Shown here: one piece after another, positions 1 through 7,646 of the stretch
Layout: every line of letters begins with the position of its first letter
Numbering within the stretch: the first letter of the stretch is position 1
Origin: PZPK01 sp041590075
Lineage (GTDB): Bacteria > Pseudomonadota > Gammaproteobacteria > Pseudomonadales > Oleiphilaceae
Assembly (NCBI GenBank): GCA_041590075.1
Contig: JBFHUL010000098.1
Coordinates: 1-10,341, forward strand
Direction of reading: 5' to 3'
Length of the DNA: 10,341 nucleotides
The notes under the pieces: model-generated
Databases searched by the model: none
What the model was told of the DNA's origin: nothing
Seen by the model: only the letters and a program-made list of their open reading frames with translations
Made by a program: the position numbers and the translations under genes

Positions 1-518
1 ATGCCGGCCATGCTCATGGCAATAAAGACACCCCCGCGAATATCGTTGCCTGCCCGAATCGGTGTGGCCATCCATAATTGCCCGCTGAGCTCCCTGGCGT
101 AGTCCATGCCTTTGCCGAGCACGCTGGTGAGAATGTCGTCTTGCGGTAAGCGTTGCCCGAACGCTGCCAGCTCCCGGGTGCCATCGTGCACAATTTGTCC
201 GTTCTCATCGAACACGCGCACGACGATGATTTCGCGTGAATTGATGGCGGGCTCGATGACCTCGTAGATGCCCTCCAGATTGTAGGCGTGCAGGGGGTCG
301 TAGAGCGCGTCGGACAGATAGTCGAGCGTATTCTCGCCGCGCTTGGCCAGCTGGGTTTTGAGGCTGGCTGAATTATGCCCCGACAACTCTTCCAGCAGCG
401 TACGAGAGTGCTGTTCAAAGACCCAGAAGTGCACGGCAGAGTTGAGCGCGATCATCAGGATCAGCAATACGAGCGTGGCCAGCACATAACGGCCCTGAAG
501 TTTGAGACGAATTTTCAT
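1..518 (-). CDS. Membrane sensor protein, N-terminal part (3' end outside window)
   Basis: The frame is open from an ATG at 518 to the window edge, giving 172 residues without a stop. Residues about 11-34 form one hydrophobic transmembrane helix after a short basic start (MKIRLKLQGR), so the N-terminus should be cytoplasmic. Residues about 35-172 would be outside the inner membrane. They hold an amphipathic stretch followed by a VRVFDENGQIVHDG segment and a WMATPIRAG...RGGVFIAMS segment, which is the pattern of Cache/PAS-like extracytoplasmic sensor domains. The output domain is not visible; a histidine kinase or a GGDEF/EAL enzyme are both plausible. The gene starts 20 bases after the stop of a PhnD-like binding protein on the same strand, so the two are probably one operon and the binding protein may be its ligand-carrying partner. 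A weak AGGTG lies 12 bases before the start. Membrane-sensor call is good; family is uncertain. Confidence 0.75.
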   Translation of the reverse strand, partial: MKIRLKLQGRYVLATLVLLILMIALNSAVHFWVFEQHSRTLLEELSGHNSASLKTQLAKRGENTLDYLSDALYDPLHAYNLEGIYEVIEPAINSREIIVVRVFDENGQIVHDGTRELAAFGQRLPQDDILTSVLGKGMDYARELSGQLWMATPIRAGNDIRGGVFIAMSMAG

Positions 519-538
519 GCCTGTTCTTTACACCTGGC

Positions 539-1480
539 CTAAAGCGTTGCAACGACGATTTTGCGCATGGCATCGGCGCGTTCAATGGCCTGCCATGCTG
601 CACTATCGAGCTCATCGAAGCGCTTGGTGCGTTGATAGGTGTGCAAGGCCTTGCGGCCTTCATCGTGCCGATCGGCATGCATCAGTGCCTGTTTCAGCGC
701 GTTTTTCATGTTCGTGGCGAGCGATGCGCGTATCAGCATGATGGAGCGGGGAAACGAAGGGCTTTGAGCAAACACGGTCAGCTTTTTCTTCAGTTGAGTT
801 GGTGCGGAGGTGGGGCTGTTCCAGTCCAGATCGCTGTAAGCGCCGGCATCGGCCTGCCCCTGATACACCCAGGCGGTGATATTAATCTCGCTGGAGGTAT
901 TGAGTTGCTCATTGGCAAATAGCACCCCCACATGATTGGCGGGAACAGGAGATGAAGGAGAAGCAATATGACTGAGTTTCAAGCCTGCTTCAATGAGCAT
1001 GGCGGCTGGAATAAAGTACCCGCTGGTGGACGTTCTATCTTCAAACACAATGCGCTTGTTTCGCAGGTCGTCGAGCGTGTTGATTCCGCTGCTTTGCTTG
1101 CTGATAAATACCGAGGCATAGTTAGCCACGCCCTTTTTCCAGCGGCGAAGCAGAAACTCGGCATCCGAAAGCGCGCGCAGCTGCAAGGCTGCAAACACCG
1201 TTTCCGACACCAGATCCACTTTGCCCGTACGTAGCCAGAGTGCCATTTGTTCAATGTCGCCGGCGACCACGACTTCGCCTCCACGCAGGCCGGATTGTGC
1301 TGCCAGATACTGCACCAGAGGCATGCCGTAGTTGATGTGCTTGCTGGCCTTGCTGCTGACGGTGCCCAGTCGCAGGGTGGTATGTTCCTGAGCCGGCGCC
1401 GGGTTAGGCAGGAGCAGGGCGCAAAGCATCATAAGCCTGAACGAAAAGCAGATCTGCTCGTTAAACGGTATGGCGCGCAT
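539..1480 (-). CDS. PhnD-like periplasmic substrate-binding protein
   Basis: This 313-residue protein has an N-terminal export signal: hydrophobic residues about 12-25, then NPAPA and a likely signal peptidase I cut after Ala30. The mature part matches the PhnD / phosphate-phosphite-phosphonate binding-protein superfamily. It begins LRLGTVSSKASKHINYG, has a GKVDLVSET segment near 86-94, and carries the family motif VFEDRTSTSGYFIPAA at about 145-160, whose S/T-S-G residues normally line an oxyanion ligand site. Length is normal for the family. The ligand cannot be read from sequence; such proteins bind varied anions or organic ligands. No ABC permease or ATPase gene flanks it. Instead a membrane sensor follows after 20 bases, which argues for sensing rather than uptake. 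The start is supported by a GGAG six bases upstream of the ATG. Confidence 0.85.
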   Translation of the reverse strand: MRAIPFNEQICFSFRLMMLCALLLPNPAPAQEHTTLRLGTVSSKASKHINYGMPLVQYLAAQSGLRGGEVVVAGDIEQMALWLRTGKVDLVSETVFAALQLRALSDAEFLLRRWKKGVANYASVFISKQSSGINTLDDLRNKRIVFEDRTSTSGYFIPAAMLIEAGLKLSHIASPSSPVPANHVGVLFANEQLNTSSEINITAWVYQGQADAGAYSDLDWNSPTSAPTQLKKKLTVFAQSPSFPRSIMLIRASLATNMKNALKQALMHADRHDEGRKALHTYQRTKRFDELDSAAWQAIERADAMRKIVVATL

Positions 1481-1560
1481 GGTCTGCTCCGGTGAATAGG
1501 CAGCGAATCTGGAGTGGTGATTGGTCGGACTGGCCGTGATGTGCTAATGAGTCTGAAAGA

Positions 1561-1588
1561 AAGATAGCAAAGATGTCTCGCTTGGCAA
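1561..1588 (-). promoter_or_regulatory. Candidate sigma70 promoter for the binding-protein gene
   Basis: Read on the minus strand, TTGCCA (1588-1583) is followed by a 16-base spacer and TATCTT (1566-1561). These match the -35 and -10 consensus at four of six positions each. Transcription would begin near 1553, leaving a leader of about 70 bases before the ATG at 1480. Called by eye only. Confidence 0.35.
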
Positions 1589-1782
1589 TGGTCCGCGTTG
1601 ACCCGGGTAGCGTTTAATTTGCCGGCGAGGCTACAGAGAGTGGGCGGAAAATGGTACGTAACAGGCACGAAAATTGACGCGTTGCGTGGCGAGTCCGATG
1701 GGAACATCGCGGGTTTTCGCAGCGCTGAGATGGATATGCATCAAAGCATGGAATTGGTGGCAAAAATGGCGCTACACTGCAC

Positions 1783-1788
1783 TATACT
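1783..1788 (+). promoter_or_regulatory. Candidate -10 element upstream of the PAS-GGDEF-EAL gene
   Basis: TATACT matches the -10 consensus at five of six positions and sits 48 bases before the ATG at 1837. A second weaker box, TACACT, lies ten bases upstream at 1773-1778. No good -35 hexamer is found at the normal distance, so an activator-dependent promoter is possible. Confidence 0.25.
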
Positions 1789-1799
1789 GCTGGTTACGC

Positions 1800-1821
1800 C
1801 AAGGAGACGCCTTGAAAGGAG
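1800..1821 (+). promoter_or_regulatory. Leader hairpin and purine-rich ribosome site
   Basis: CAAGG (1800-1804) and CCTTG (1810-1814) are perfect complements around a five-base loop. They are followed at once by AAGGAG (1816-1821). A second AAGGAG copy (1801-1806) lies within the hairpin. The downstream copy is 15 bases from the ATG, which is long for a ribosome site, and GGGA at 1827-1830 is the better-placed alternative. A role in translation control is inference only. Confidence 0.25.
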
Positions 1822-1836
1822 CGTTCGGGAATATTT

Positions 1837-3981
1837 ATGTTGAATTTTGTCACCAAAAGCATAGAAGGACATACCGAGCAGGATGTCGATCGTCTGTTGC
1901 GTAGTCTGGGCGAAGTGTCGGATCTGGGCGTGTTGGTGGTAGAGGCGAGTGGTCATGTGCGTTTTTTGAATGAAACGATGGGGCGCTGGCTGGGATGGCA
2001 GGCACGTGATGTGGCACCCCGATTACAGGCCCTGCAGCCCCATCTTTTTAATCTGTGTTTTGGTGACCAGCCGGCCGATCCCAAGGCGCCTCTTACCGGA
2101 TTTGATTTTTTCACTTTTACATTGAAGCGCAAGGGCCTTAGCGAAGGCTTGCCTTGCCATGGTTTGAAGTTACCTCTAATGGATTCCGGCGCGGCATCGG
2201 AGGCTTCCTCATGTGTGCTGCTATGCTGGTTTCGCGCCAGTCATTTAGAAGGCCAGGAAGGGGGGACGCCAGAAGCCCTCATTCAGGCCTTGGTGGGAAA
2301 CGCGCCCATCGGCATTCTCAGTTTGAATCAGGATTGGGAGTGCCAATTTGCTAACCTTGAAGCGTGTCAGTTATGCGGAATGACTCGCGAAGAGCTGGAG
2401 GGGCGGGGTTGGACGGCGCTCTTTGAACCGCACGATGACCGGCTGCAAGGTATGATCCACGATTTGTTGCAAAGTGGCGTGGCACAGCTGGAAATAGCAC
2501 TCACACAGGATGTGGCGGGTGCGCGTGTTCTGCAGGTGGATGTGCGTGCCAGCCTGAACGAAGAGGGCGGTCTGGAACATGCCGTATGTGCGCTGATTGA
2601 CGTGACCGACCGGGTAGAGCGGCAGCAGGAAATACATCGCCTGGCCAATTTCGATTCGGTCACGGGCCTGCACAATCGCTTGGCCATGAAACATCAGCTC
2701 GAGCGCTACCTGTCGCTGGCCAAGCGATTGCGCCAGAAAGTGCAGATAATGTTTATCGATCTCGATGGTTTCAAGACGATCAATGATCTGTACGGGCATG
2801 CACTGGGTGATCAGTTGTTGGTGCAGGTAGCGCAGCGACTTACGCGCCAGATTCGTCATAGTGATACGGTTGCGCGCTTTGGCGGAGACGAGTTTGTGAT
2901 CATCATGCCCGGAGAAATTCCCGATGACGTGGTGGATAATATCGCCGACAAACTCAACAGCGTGTTGCGCCACCCCTATATCGTGTCTGACGTAAGTCTG
3001 CACCTCACTGCCAGTATTGGTATTTCCAGCTTTCAGGGGGATGAACGCAGCGAACATGTTGCGACTGAAATACTGCGCGATGAATTACTCAAACAGGCCG
3101 ACTTGGCCATGTATGCGGCCAAGCACAAAGGGAAGAACCAGTACCGACGCTTCAATATCGATCACGGGGAAGAAATTACTCAGGCCTACACCATTGGGCA
3201 GAAATTACCCGCGGCCATAGAAAACGGCGTGATCGATTATCACTATCAACCGATTCTGGATAGCGAAAGTGGTGGTGTGATGGGTATTGAAGCCCTGATG
3301 CGCTGGCAAGACGAGAAACTGGGCTGGGTGAACCCCGAGGTGGTGATTAACGTTGCCGAGGCTAATGGCAAAATCATCGATCTGCAACATTACATGATTC
3401 ACCGAGTGATCACACAGTTTGATGACCTGCTGCGGCGTTTGCCGCAGGCACAGAGAGGGATACGCCTGTCGATTAATATCTGCGCCATCCAGCTGTTTGA
3501 CTTTAAGTACGCGGAGTTTATTGTTGAAAGCTTTCGTGCATCGCGATTCGGCTGCTCACAGATAACGCTGGAGTTGACCGAAAGTACGCTGATAGAAGAT
3601 CGGCCGGAGGTGCACAGTAATATTGAGTACCTGCGGCAACAGGGCTTCAGCATTGCGCTGGATGATTTCGGTACCGGCTATTCCTCGCTCAGTTACCTCA
3701 CCAAGTTTCCCATCAACATCGTGAAGCTCGATAAAAGCTTTATTTCTGAAATGAGTGCGCGCGAACAACAGTATGCATTGATTGATGGCTGTATTCGCTT
3801 GAGCCATTCTCTGGGGATGAATGTGGTTGCGGAAGGCGTGGAAACCGCGAAGGATTTGGCAAAGCTCAAGAAGATGGGGTGCAATTTTACGCAGGGCTAT
3901 TACCATAGCAAACCGCTAGACAGTGAAAATCTTTATGCTTGGATCACCAAGCACGAGAGTGAACGCACTCACACACGGTGA
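1837..3981 (+). CDS. PAS-PAS-GGDEF-EAL c-di-GMP cyclase/phosphodiesterase
   Basis: The 714-residue protein has no signal peptide or membrane helix, so it should be cytoplasmic. A divergent PAS-like domain spans about 25-130 and a clearer PAS domain about 148-262. A GGDEF domain (about 268-440) has an intact active site, ARFGGDEF with GGDEF at 349-353, and an inhibitory RxxD site (RHSD, 340-343) exactly five residues before it. An EAL domain (about 455-705) keeps the usual catalytic signatures: EALMRW from 485, the Asn in SINICA, the LELTES glutamates (578-583), DDFGTGYSSL (609-618), Lys630, AEGVET (665-670) and Gln686 in QGYYHSKP. Both c-di-GMP synthesis and hydrolysis are therefore possible, with the PAS domains probably setting the balance. 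An in-frame stop at 1813 excludes an upstream start. GGGA sits six bases and AAGGAG fifteen bases before the ATG. The next gene follows after 54 bases and is probably co-transcribed. Confidence 0.95.
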   Translation: MLNFVTKSIEGHTEQDVDRLLRSLGEVSDLGVLVVEASGHVRFLNETMGRWLGWQARDVAPRLQALQPHLFNLCFGDQPADPKAPLTGFDFFTFTLKRKGLSEGLPCHGLKLPLMDSGAASEASSCVLLCWFRASHLEGQEGGTPEALIQALVGNAPIGILSLNQDWECQFANLEACQLCGMTREELEGRGWTALFEPHDDRLQGMIHDLLQSGVAQLEIALTQDVAGARVLQVDVRASLNEEGGLEHAVCALIDVTDRVERQQEIHRLANFDSVTGLHNRLAMKHQLERYLSLAKRLRQKVQIMFIDLDGFKTINDLYGHALGDQLLVQVAQRLTRQIRHSDTVARFGGDEFVIIMPGEIPDDVVDNIADKLNSVLRHPYIVSDVSLHLTASIGISSFQGDERSEHVATEILRDELLKQADLAMYAAKHKGKNQYRRFNIDHGEEITQAYTIGQKLPAAIENGVIDYHYQPILDSESGGVMGIEALMRWQDEKLGWVNPEVVINVAEANGKIIDLQHYMIHRVITQFDDLLRRLPQAQRGIRLSINICAIQLFDFKYAEFIVESFRASRFGCSQITLELTESTLIEDRPEVHSNIEYLRQQGFSIALDDFGTGYSSLSYLTKFPINIVKLDKSFISEMSAREQQYALIDGCIRLSHSLGMNVVAEGVETAKDLAKLKKMGCNFTQGYYHSKPLDSENLYAWITKHESERTHTR

Positions 3982-4035
3982 CCAATAAGGCACCGGGCCA
4001 TAAATCATCGCCAGGGAATAACAGGACACCATCGC

Positions 4036-6630
4036 ATGGCCAAGAATAAGAACGCCAGTAACGCCAAAGCCAAGGACATTGCCAACAAATTGCGCCACCA
4101 GGCGCCTCAGTACATTGTGGGTGTCGGTGCTTCCGCTGGGGGATTGTACGCCCTCAAAGAATTTTTTGATCATGTGCCGGCCAATGAAGATGTGGCTTAC
4201 ATTGTGGTACAGCACCTGTCGCCGGATTTCGAGTCGATCATGGACGAGCTGCTGGTCAAACACACCAGCATGCCGATCAAAATGGCCAAGGATTGCGAGT
4301 TGATCGAAACCAAAACGATATATCTTTTGCCGGAACGCAAAAATCTGTCGATAGCCAGTAACAAGATCATTCTTTCGGATGTGGATGATCGCCCCGTACA
4401 CCACCCCATCGATTATTTTTTCCGTTCGCTGGCCGAAGAAAGGCAGAACGCTGCGGTGGGCGTCGTGTTGTCGGGCACGGGTAATGATGGTTCCCGGGGG
4501 TGTCTGGAGTTGCGCAAGGTAGGGGCGCTCACCGTTGCGCAGGCGCCCGCCTCAGCCGAGTTTGACGGCATGCCCATCAGCGCGATCGAAACGGGGAACG
4601 TGGACCTGGTACTGCGCCCGGCGGAAATGGGCGCGCAGATCGCGCAGTATATGCGCGCGCTCAAGAACAGCGACCAAAAGTCCGACAATAACGGCGTAAA
4701 TGAAGCCCGCATCAAGTTGCTTAACAAGGTGTTCGATCAGGTACAGGAAACCAGCAAGGTCAACTTGCGCAGTTACAAGTTGTCTACCGTTGAGCGACGA
4801 ATTCAACACCGCATGGGCGTTTTGGGGCTGGAGGATCTGGCGGATTATGTTGACTATTTCACCAAGGATGACGAAGAGCAGGGCTTGCTGCTGGATGATA
4901 TTTCTATTGGCGTCACCCAGTTTTTCCGTAACCCCGAAGTGTGGACCATTTTTCGCAAGCAGGTCATTGAGCGCATGTTGCTGGAATCGAGCCCGGAAGA
5001 GGTGCTCCGTATTTGGGTGCCAGGCTGCTCCACCGGCGAAGAAGCGTATACGCTCTCGATTCTCTTTGAAGAAGCGATGGAGGGCCTCGGTGAGCGCCGC
5101 GATGTGCGTATTTTTGCGTCGGATATCGACCGGGTAGCCATTCGTTCTGCGGGGCTGGGCCGTTACGCCGAGTATATCGAGCAGGACGTTCCTGAAGCCA
5201 TGTTGAAAAAATACTTTATCAAGGATGCTGAAGGTTATATGGCCTCCGACCGCATTCGTAAGCGTGTGGTCTTTGCCGCCCACAACCTGCTCGAAGATCC
5301 GCCGTTTTCAAACATGGATCTGGTCAGTTGCCGCAATCTGCTGATTTATTTTCAGGTGAATGCCCAGAAAGATATCCTCTCTTTTCTGCACTTTTCATTG
5401 AAGCCCGATGGCTATTTGCTTCTCGGTGAAGCCGAAACCACAAGCAGTCTGCCGGATTATTTCGTGGAGCTGGATCATGGTCTGCATCTGTATCAGCGGG
5501 CTAAAAACACGCGAGTGAGCCTCTCTTCGGTGGGCTTGGATGAACGCCTTGCGCGCCATAAGCGCAGCTTGGCTTCCCATGAGCGCACCCAGAAAAGCCA
5601 GCGTAGTTTTGATGGCACCATTCCTCGCATCAAGGAAAAACTGTTCTCGAATTTCGTGCCGCCCACACTGGTGCTCGATAGCGGGCATAACCTGATCTAT
5701 ACCTTTGGCGACACAGATACCTTTACCAAAAAGATCAAGCCCGGCAGCCACTCGATGCATTTTGGGCACTTATTGCAAGATAGCCTTGTGTCGGTGGTGT
5801 CATCGCTTATCAAGCAGATAGACCAGTCCAAGAAGCGTATTGTTCTCAATGAGGTCGAAGTACCGGAATCGGATGTATGCATATCCATCGATGCCTGTTA
5901 TGTCCCCCTTGGAGAGGGTGTGTTTACCGGCCATTACCTGTTCTCGCTGATAGAATCGCGCGCCTTTATCGTAGGCGGTGAGCCGGAGGACATTCGAGAG
6001 GAAAGCGCACGCAGTTTGCATCAGAGTGACATGCGCATTCGCCAGTTAGATGCCGAATTGATGAATGCGCGGGTGTTGTTGGGTGAGCGTCAACAGGACG
6101 TAGAGGCGCTGACCGAGGAGTTGCAGTCCACCAACGAGGAGCTCATGGCTGCCAATGAGGAATTACAGTCGACCAATGAAGAGCTGCAATCGGTCAACGA
6201 AGAATTATTTACCGTGAATTCTGAGTACCAGCAAAAAATCGAGGAACTACTACAGTTGAATAAAGATCTCGATAGCCTGCTGAATGCCACGGATGTGGGA
6301 GTGGTGTACCTCGACAAGCATTTCCTGATTCGGCGCTTTACCCCCAAAACCCGCGACTATATCAACCTGTTGCCACTGGATATTAATCGCCCTTTTACTG
6401 ACATTTCGCTTAATTTTGATATTCAGGATATCGAGGGCTATCTCTCCGACGTGCGCCGTAAGCAAAAACATCGGCACCTTAAGATTCTCAAGTTGCGGGG
6501 CAAGGATTCACGCATCTTGCTGACGCTGTTACCTTATCTCGATAAAAACGAAGAATTTGAAGGTGTGATCATGGTGTTTCAGGATCTGGACGCCTTCGAA
6601 CGTGCAGCCGAGAAAGCCGCGCAGGCCTAG
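4036..6630 (+). CDS. CheB-CheR-PAS fusion protein (methylesterase/methyltransferase, no kinase)
   Basis: The 864-residue protein begins with a CheB-type methylesterase/deamidase domain (about 25-210) with the catalytic triad visible: Ser33 in GASAGG, His60 in VVQHLSP and Asp151 in GTGNDGS. The receiver domain of classical CheB is absent. A CheR-type SAM-dependent glutamate methyltransferase follows (about 225-490): RSYKLSTVERRI helix, TQFFRNP, the SAM loop VPGCSTGEEAYT (328-339), ASDID (361-365) and VSCRNLLIYF (430-439). Residues about 535-645 look like a degenerate PAS, 660-745 form a coiled coil, and 745-855 a final PAS-like domain. No histidine-kinase domain follows, whereas some family members have one. 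No membrane segment is seen. AGGA lies nine bases before the ATG. Fusions of this kind are thought to act in chemotaxis-like or other signalling; the methylated partner is unknown here. Confidence 0.93.
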   Translation: MAKNKNASNAKAKDIANKLRHQAPQYIVGVGASAGGLYALKEFFDHVPANEDVAYIVVQHLSPDFESIMDELLVKHTSMPIKMAKDCELIETKTIYLLPERKNLSIASNKIILSDVDDRPVHHPIDYFFRSLAEERQNAAVGVVLSGTGNDGSRGCLELRKVGALTVAQAPASAEFDGMPISAIETGNVDLVLRPAEMGAQIAQYMRALKNSDQKSDNNGVNEARIKLLNKVFDQVQETSKVNLRSYKLSTVERRIQHRMGVLGLEDLADYVDYFTKDDEEQGLLLDDISIGVTQFFRNPEVWTIFRKQVIERMLLESSPEEVLRIWVPGCSTGEEAYTLSILFEEAMEGLGERRDVRIFASDIDRVAIRSAGLGRYAEYIEQDVPEAMLKKYFIKDAEGYMASDRIRKRVVFAAHNLLEDPPFSNMDLVSCRNLLIYFQVNAQKDILSFLHFSLKPDGYLLLGEAETTSSLPDYFVELDHGLHLYQRAKNTRVSLSSVGLDERLARHKRSLASHERTQKSQRSFDGTIPRIKEKLFSNFVPPTLVLDSGHNLIYTFGDTDTFTKKIKPGSHSMHFGHLLQDSLVSVVSSLIKQIDQSKKRIVLNEVEVPESDVCISIDACYVPLGEGVFTGHYLFSLIESRAFIVGGEPEDIREESARSLHQSDMRIRQLDAELMNARVLLGERQQDVEALTEELQSTNEELMAANEELQSTNEELQSVNEELFTVNSEYQQKIEELLQLNKDLDSLLNATDVGVVYLDKHFLIRRFTPKTRDYINLLPLDINRPFTDISLNFDIQDIEGYLSDVRRKQKHRHLKILKLRGKDSRILLTLLPYLDKNEEFEGVIMVFQDLDAFERAAEKAAQA
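6115..6219 (+). repeat. Five in-register 21-base coding repeats (heptads)
   Basis: Within the CheB-CheR fusion, EEL recurs at residues 694, 701, 708, 715 and 722, and Asn at 700, 707, 714, 721 and 728, so each 21-base unit encodes EELxxxN. The units differ at synonymous and some non-synonymous positions, so the repeat is old and kept by selection. This is the typical signalling-helix linker before the last PAS domain of this family. Confidence 0.85.
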
Positions 6631-6653
6631 TGCGGCGCAGTGCGGAGAAGTGC

Positions 6654-7604
6654 CTATGGGCGAAAAATATGCAGGCTGTTGTGCTGCGCGCGATTTCGTG
6701 CATGGGCACAGGCATGTTTCGCCTGAGACAGCAGTTTGTCTGCCGAAAGGCCATCCGAGTAGAGCGACACGCCGATAGAAAAGTGCAAAGAGACTTCCTG
6801 CGCCGGTTTATCAAGATCCACTAAATAAGGCGCACTCAGAATTTCAAGTTTTTTCTGCGCCACCTGTTTTACAACCTCAGAATCTCCGCAATTGACGAGC
6901 AGCAAGGCAAAAGCCTGCTCGCCCACGTAAGCGCTGGTGTCTGAGGCACGTTGATTGGTAGCGAGGCGCGCACCCACTCGGCGTAACAGCTCCTCGCCGA
7001 TGCTGTCACCCCAATAGGCGGTGACGCTTTGCAGGTTGTCGATGTCGACGTAAGCCAGCGCGAAATTTACCTGAGTGCGCGGGAACTGTTGAATCAGAAA
7101 GCTGAGTTTTTCATAGAGCGCGTGGGTATTGGGCAGGTTGGTAATCATATCGCGCTGAATAAGGCCGGCCGCAGCGTGCATCATGTTGCAGCGTTCGATG
7201 GCGTAGGCCATGGCCTTGGTAAGCAGCTCGGTCGTAATCTTGCCCTTCACCAGATAATCCTGAGCACCCAGAGCAATGGTTTTTTCCCCAAGCCCTTCAC
7301 TGCTGGCGCCGGTAAATACCAGAATGGGCGTGCCCATCATGAGTTCGGAGACCGCTTTGACGGTATCGAGGCCGGTGCTGTCGGGCAGCCCCAGATCCAA
7401 TAGGATGACATCGAAATGCTCCTCCACACAGTCAGCAAGCTTTGCCACTGATGCGACATGCACGACATCGTAGATGCGACGGGGATCCCAGCTCAGAAGA
7501 TCACGTACGAGATACACATCATCGGGATCATCTTCCACCAGTAAGACGCGGAGCTGGGCGACTCCGGCTTTCACGGTTTTTGGCGCAAGGGTGGGGGCAC
7601 TCAT
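6654..7604 (-). CDS. Response regulator: REC with degenerate GGDEF (GEQAF) domain, likely c-di-GMP receptor
   Basis: The 316-residue protein has an N-terminal receiver domain (about 17-137) with all phosphorylation residues: acidic E24-D25-D26, acceptor Asp70 in VILLDLGLPDS, Thr98 and Lys120. The GGDEF-type domain (about 150-316) keeps the fold, from MITNLPNTHALYEKL to FSIGVSLY, but GGDEF is replaced by GEQAF at 228-232. The guanine-contacting Asn and Asp are Thr195 and Glu204. The RxxD inhibitory site R219-A-S-D222 remains exactly five residues before GEQAF. Synthesis of c-di-GMP is therefore unlikely, while binding remains possible. The open frame extends upstream to 7847, but that part overlaps the divergent operon and looks non-coding. 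ATG 7604 is chosen, although its nearest AAGGA lies about 13 bases away; an in-frame TTG at 7616 is an alternative. It converges on the CheB-CheR gene, 23 bases away. Confidence 0.9.
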   Translation of the reverse strand: MSAPTLAPKTVKAGVAQLRVLLVEDDPDDVYLVRDLLSWDPRRIYDVVHVASVAKLADCVEEHFDVILLDLGLPDSTGLDTVKAVSELMMGTPILVFTGASSEGLGEKTIALGAQDYLVKGKITTELLTKAMAYAIERCNMMHAAAGLIQRDMITNLPNTHALYEKLSFLIQQFPRTQVNFALAYVDIDNLQSVTAYWGDSIGEELLRRVGARLATNQRASDTSAYVGEQAFALLLVNCGDSEVVKQVAQKKLEILSAPYLVDLDKPAQEVSLHFSIGVSLYSDGLSADKLLSQAKHACAHARNRAQHNSLHIFRP

Positions 7605-7646
7605 GTGTGACGACAATTCCTTTTTTAGGTGAACAAAGAGTGTGGC

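Larger units (their letters stand above)
1481..1836. other. Divergent intergenic region of 356 bases
   Basis: This region separates the minus-strand binding-protein gene from the plus-strand PAS-GGDEF-EAL gene, so it must hold promoters for both directions. Short open frames cross it, but none has a convincing start, ribosome site or recognisable product. The minus-strand promoter candidate lies at 1561-1588. A plus-strand -10-like TATACT lies at 1783-1788, followed by a short leader hairpin at 1800-1814. No tRNA, riboswitch or repeat was recognised in the rest. Confidence 0.6.

Noticed and set aside
14..418. Open frame of 134 codons on the minus strand at the left edge
   Set aside because: It overlaps the sensor gene in another frame; the product is low-complexity Ser/Arg/Pro-rich without family character, whereas the other frame gives a start, a membrane helix and a sensor-like domain.
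1758..1773. Sigma54-like TGGCA...GC element upstream of the GGDEF-EAL gene
   Set aside because: The -24 half fits, but the -12 half reads GCGC instead of TTGC, so the match is too weak to call.
2371..3057. Open frame of 228 codons on the minus strand inside the GGDEF-EAL gene
   Set aside because: It is antisense to the PAS and GGDEF coding region and has no recognisable domain.
4552..5283. Open frame of 243 codons on the minus strand inside the CheB-CheR gene
   Set aside because: It is antisense to strongly conserved CheR motifs and shows no recognisable protein features.
6618..6636. Possible terminator hairpin CCGCGC / GTGCGG at the convergent gene ends
   Set aside because: The stem is short, includes a G-U pair, and no T-run follows on either strand, so an intrinsic terminator cannot be supported.
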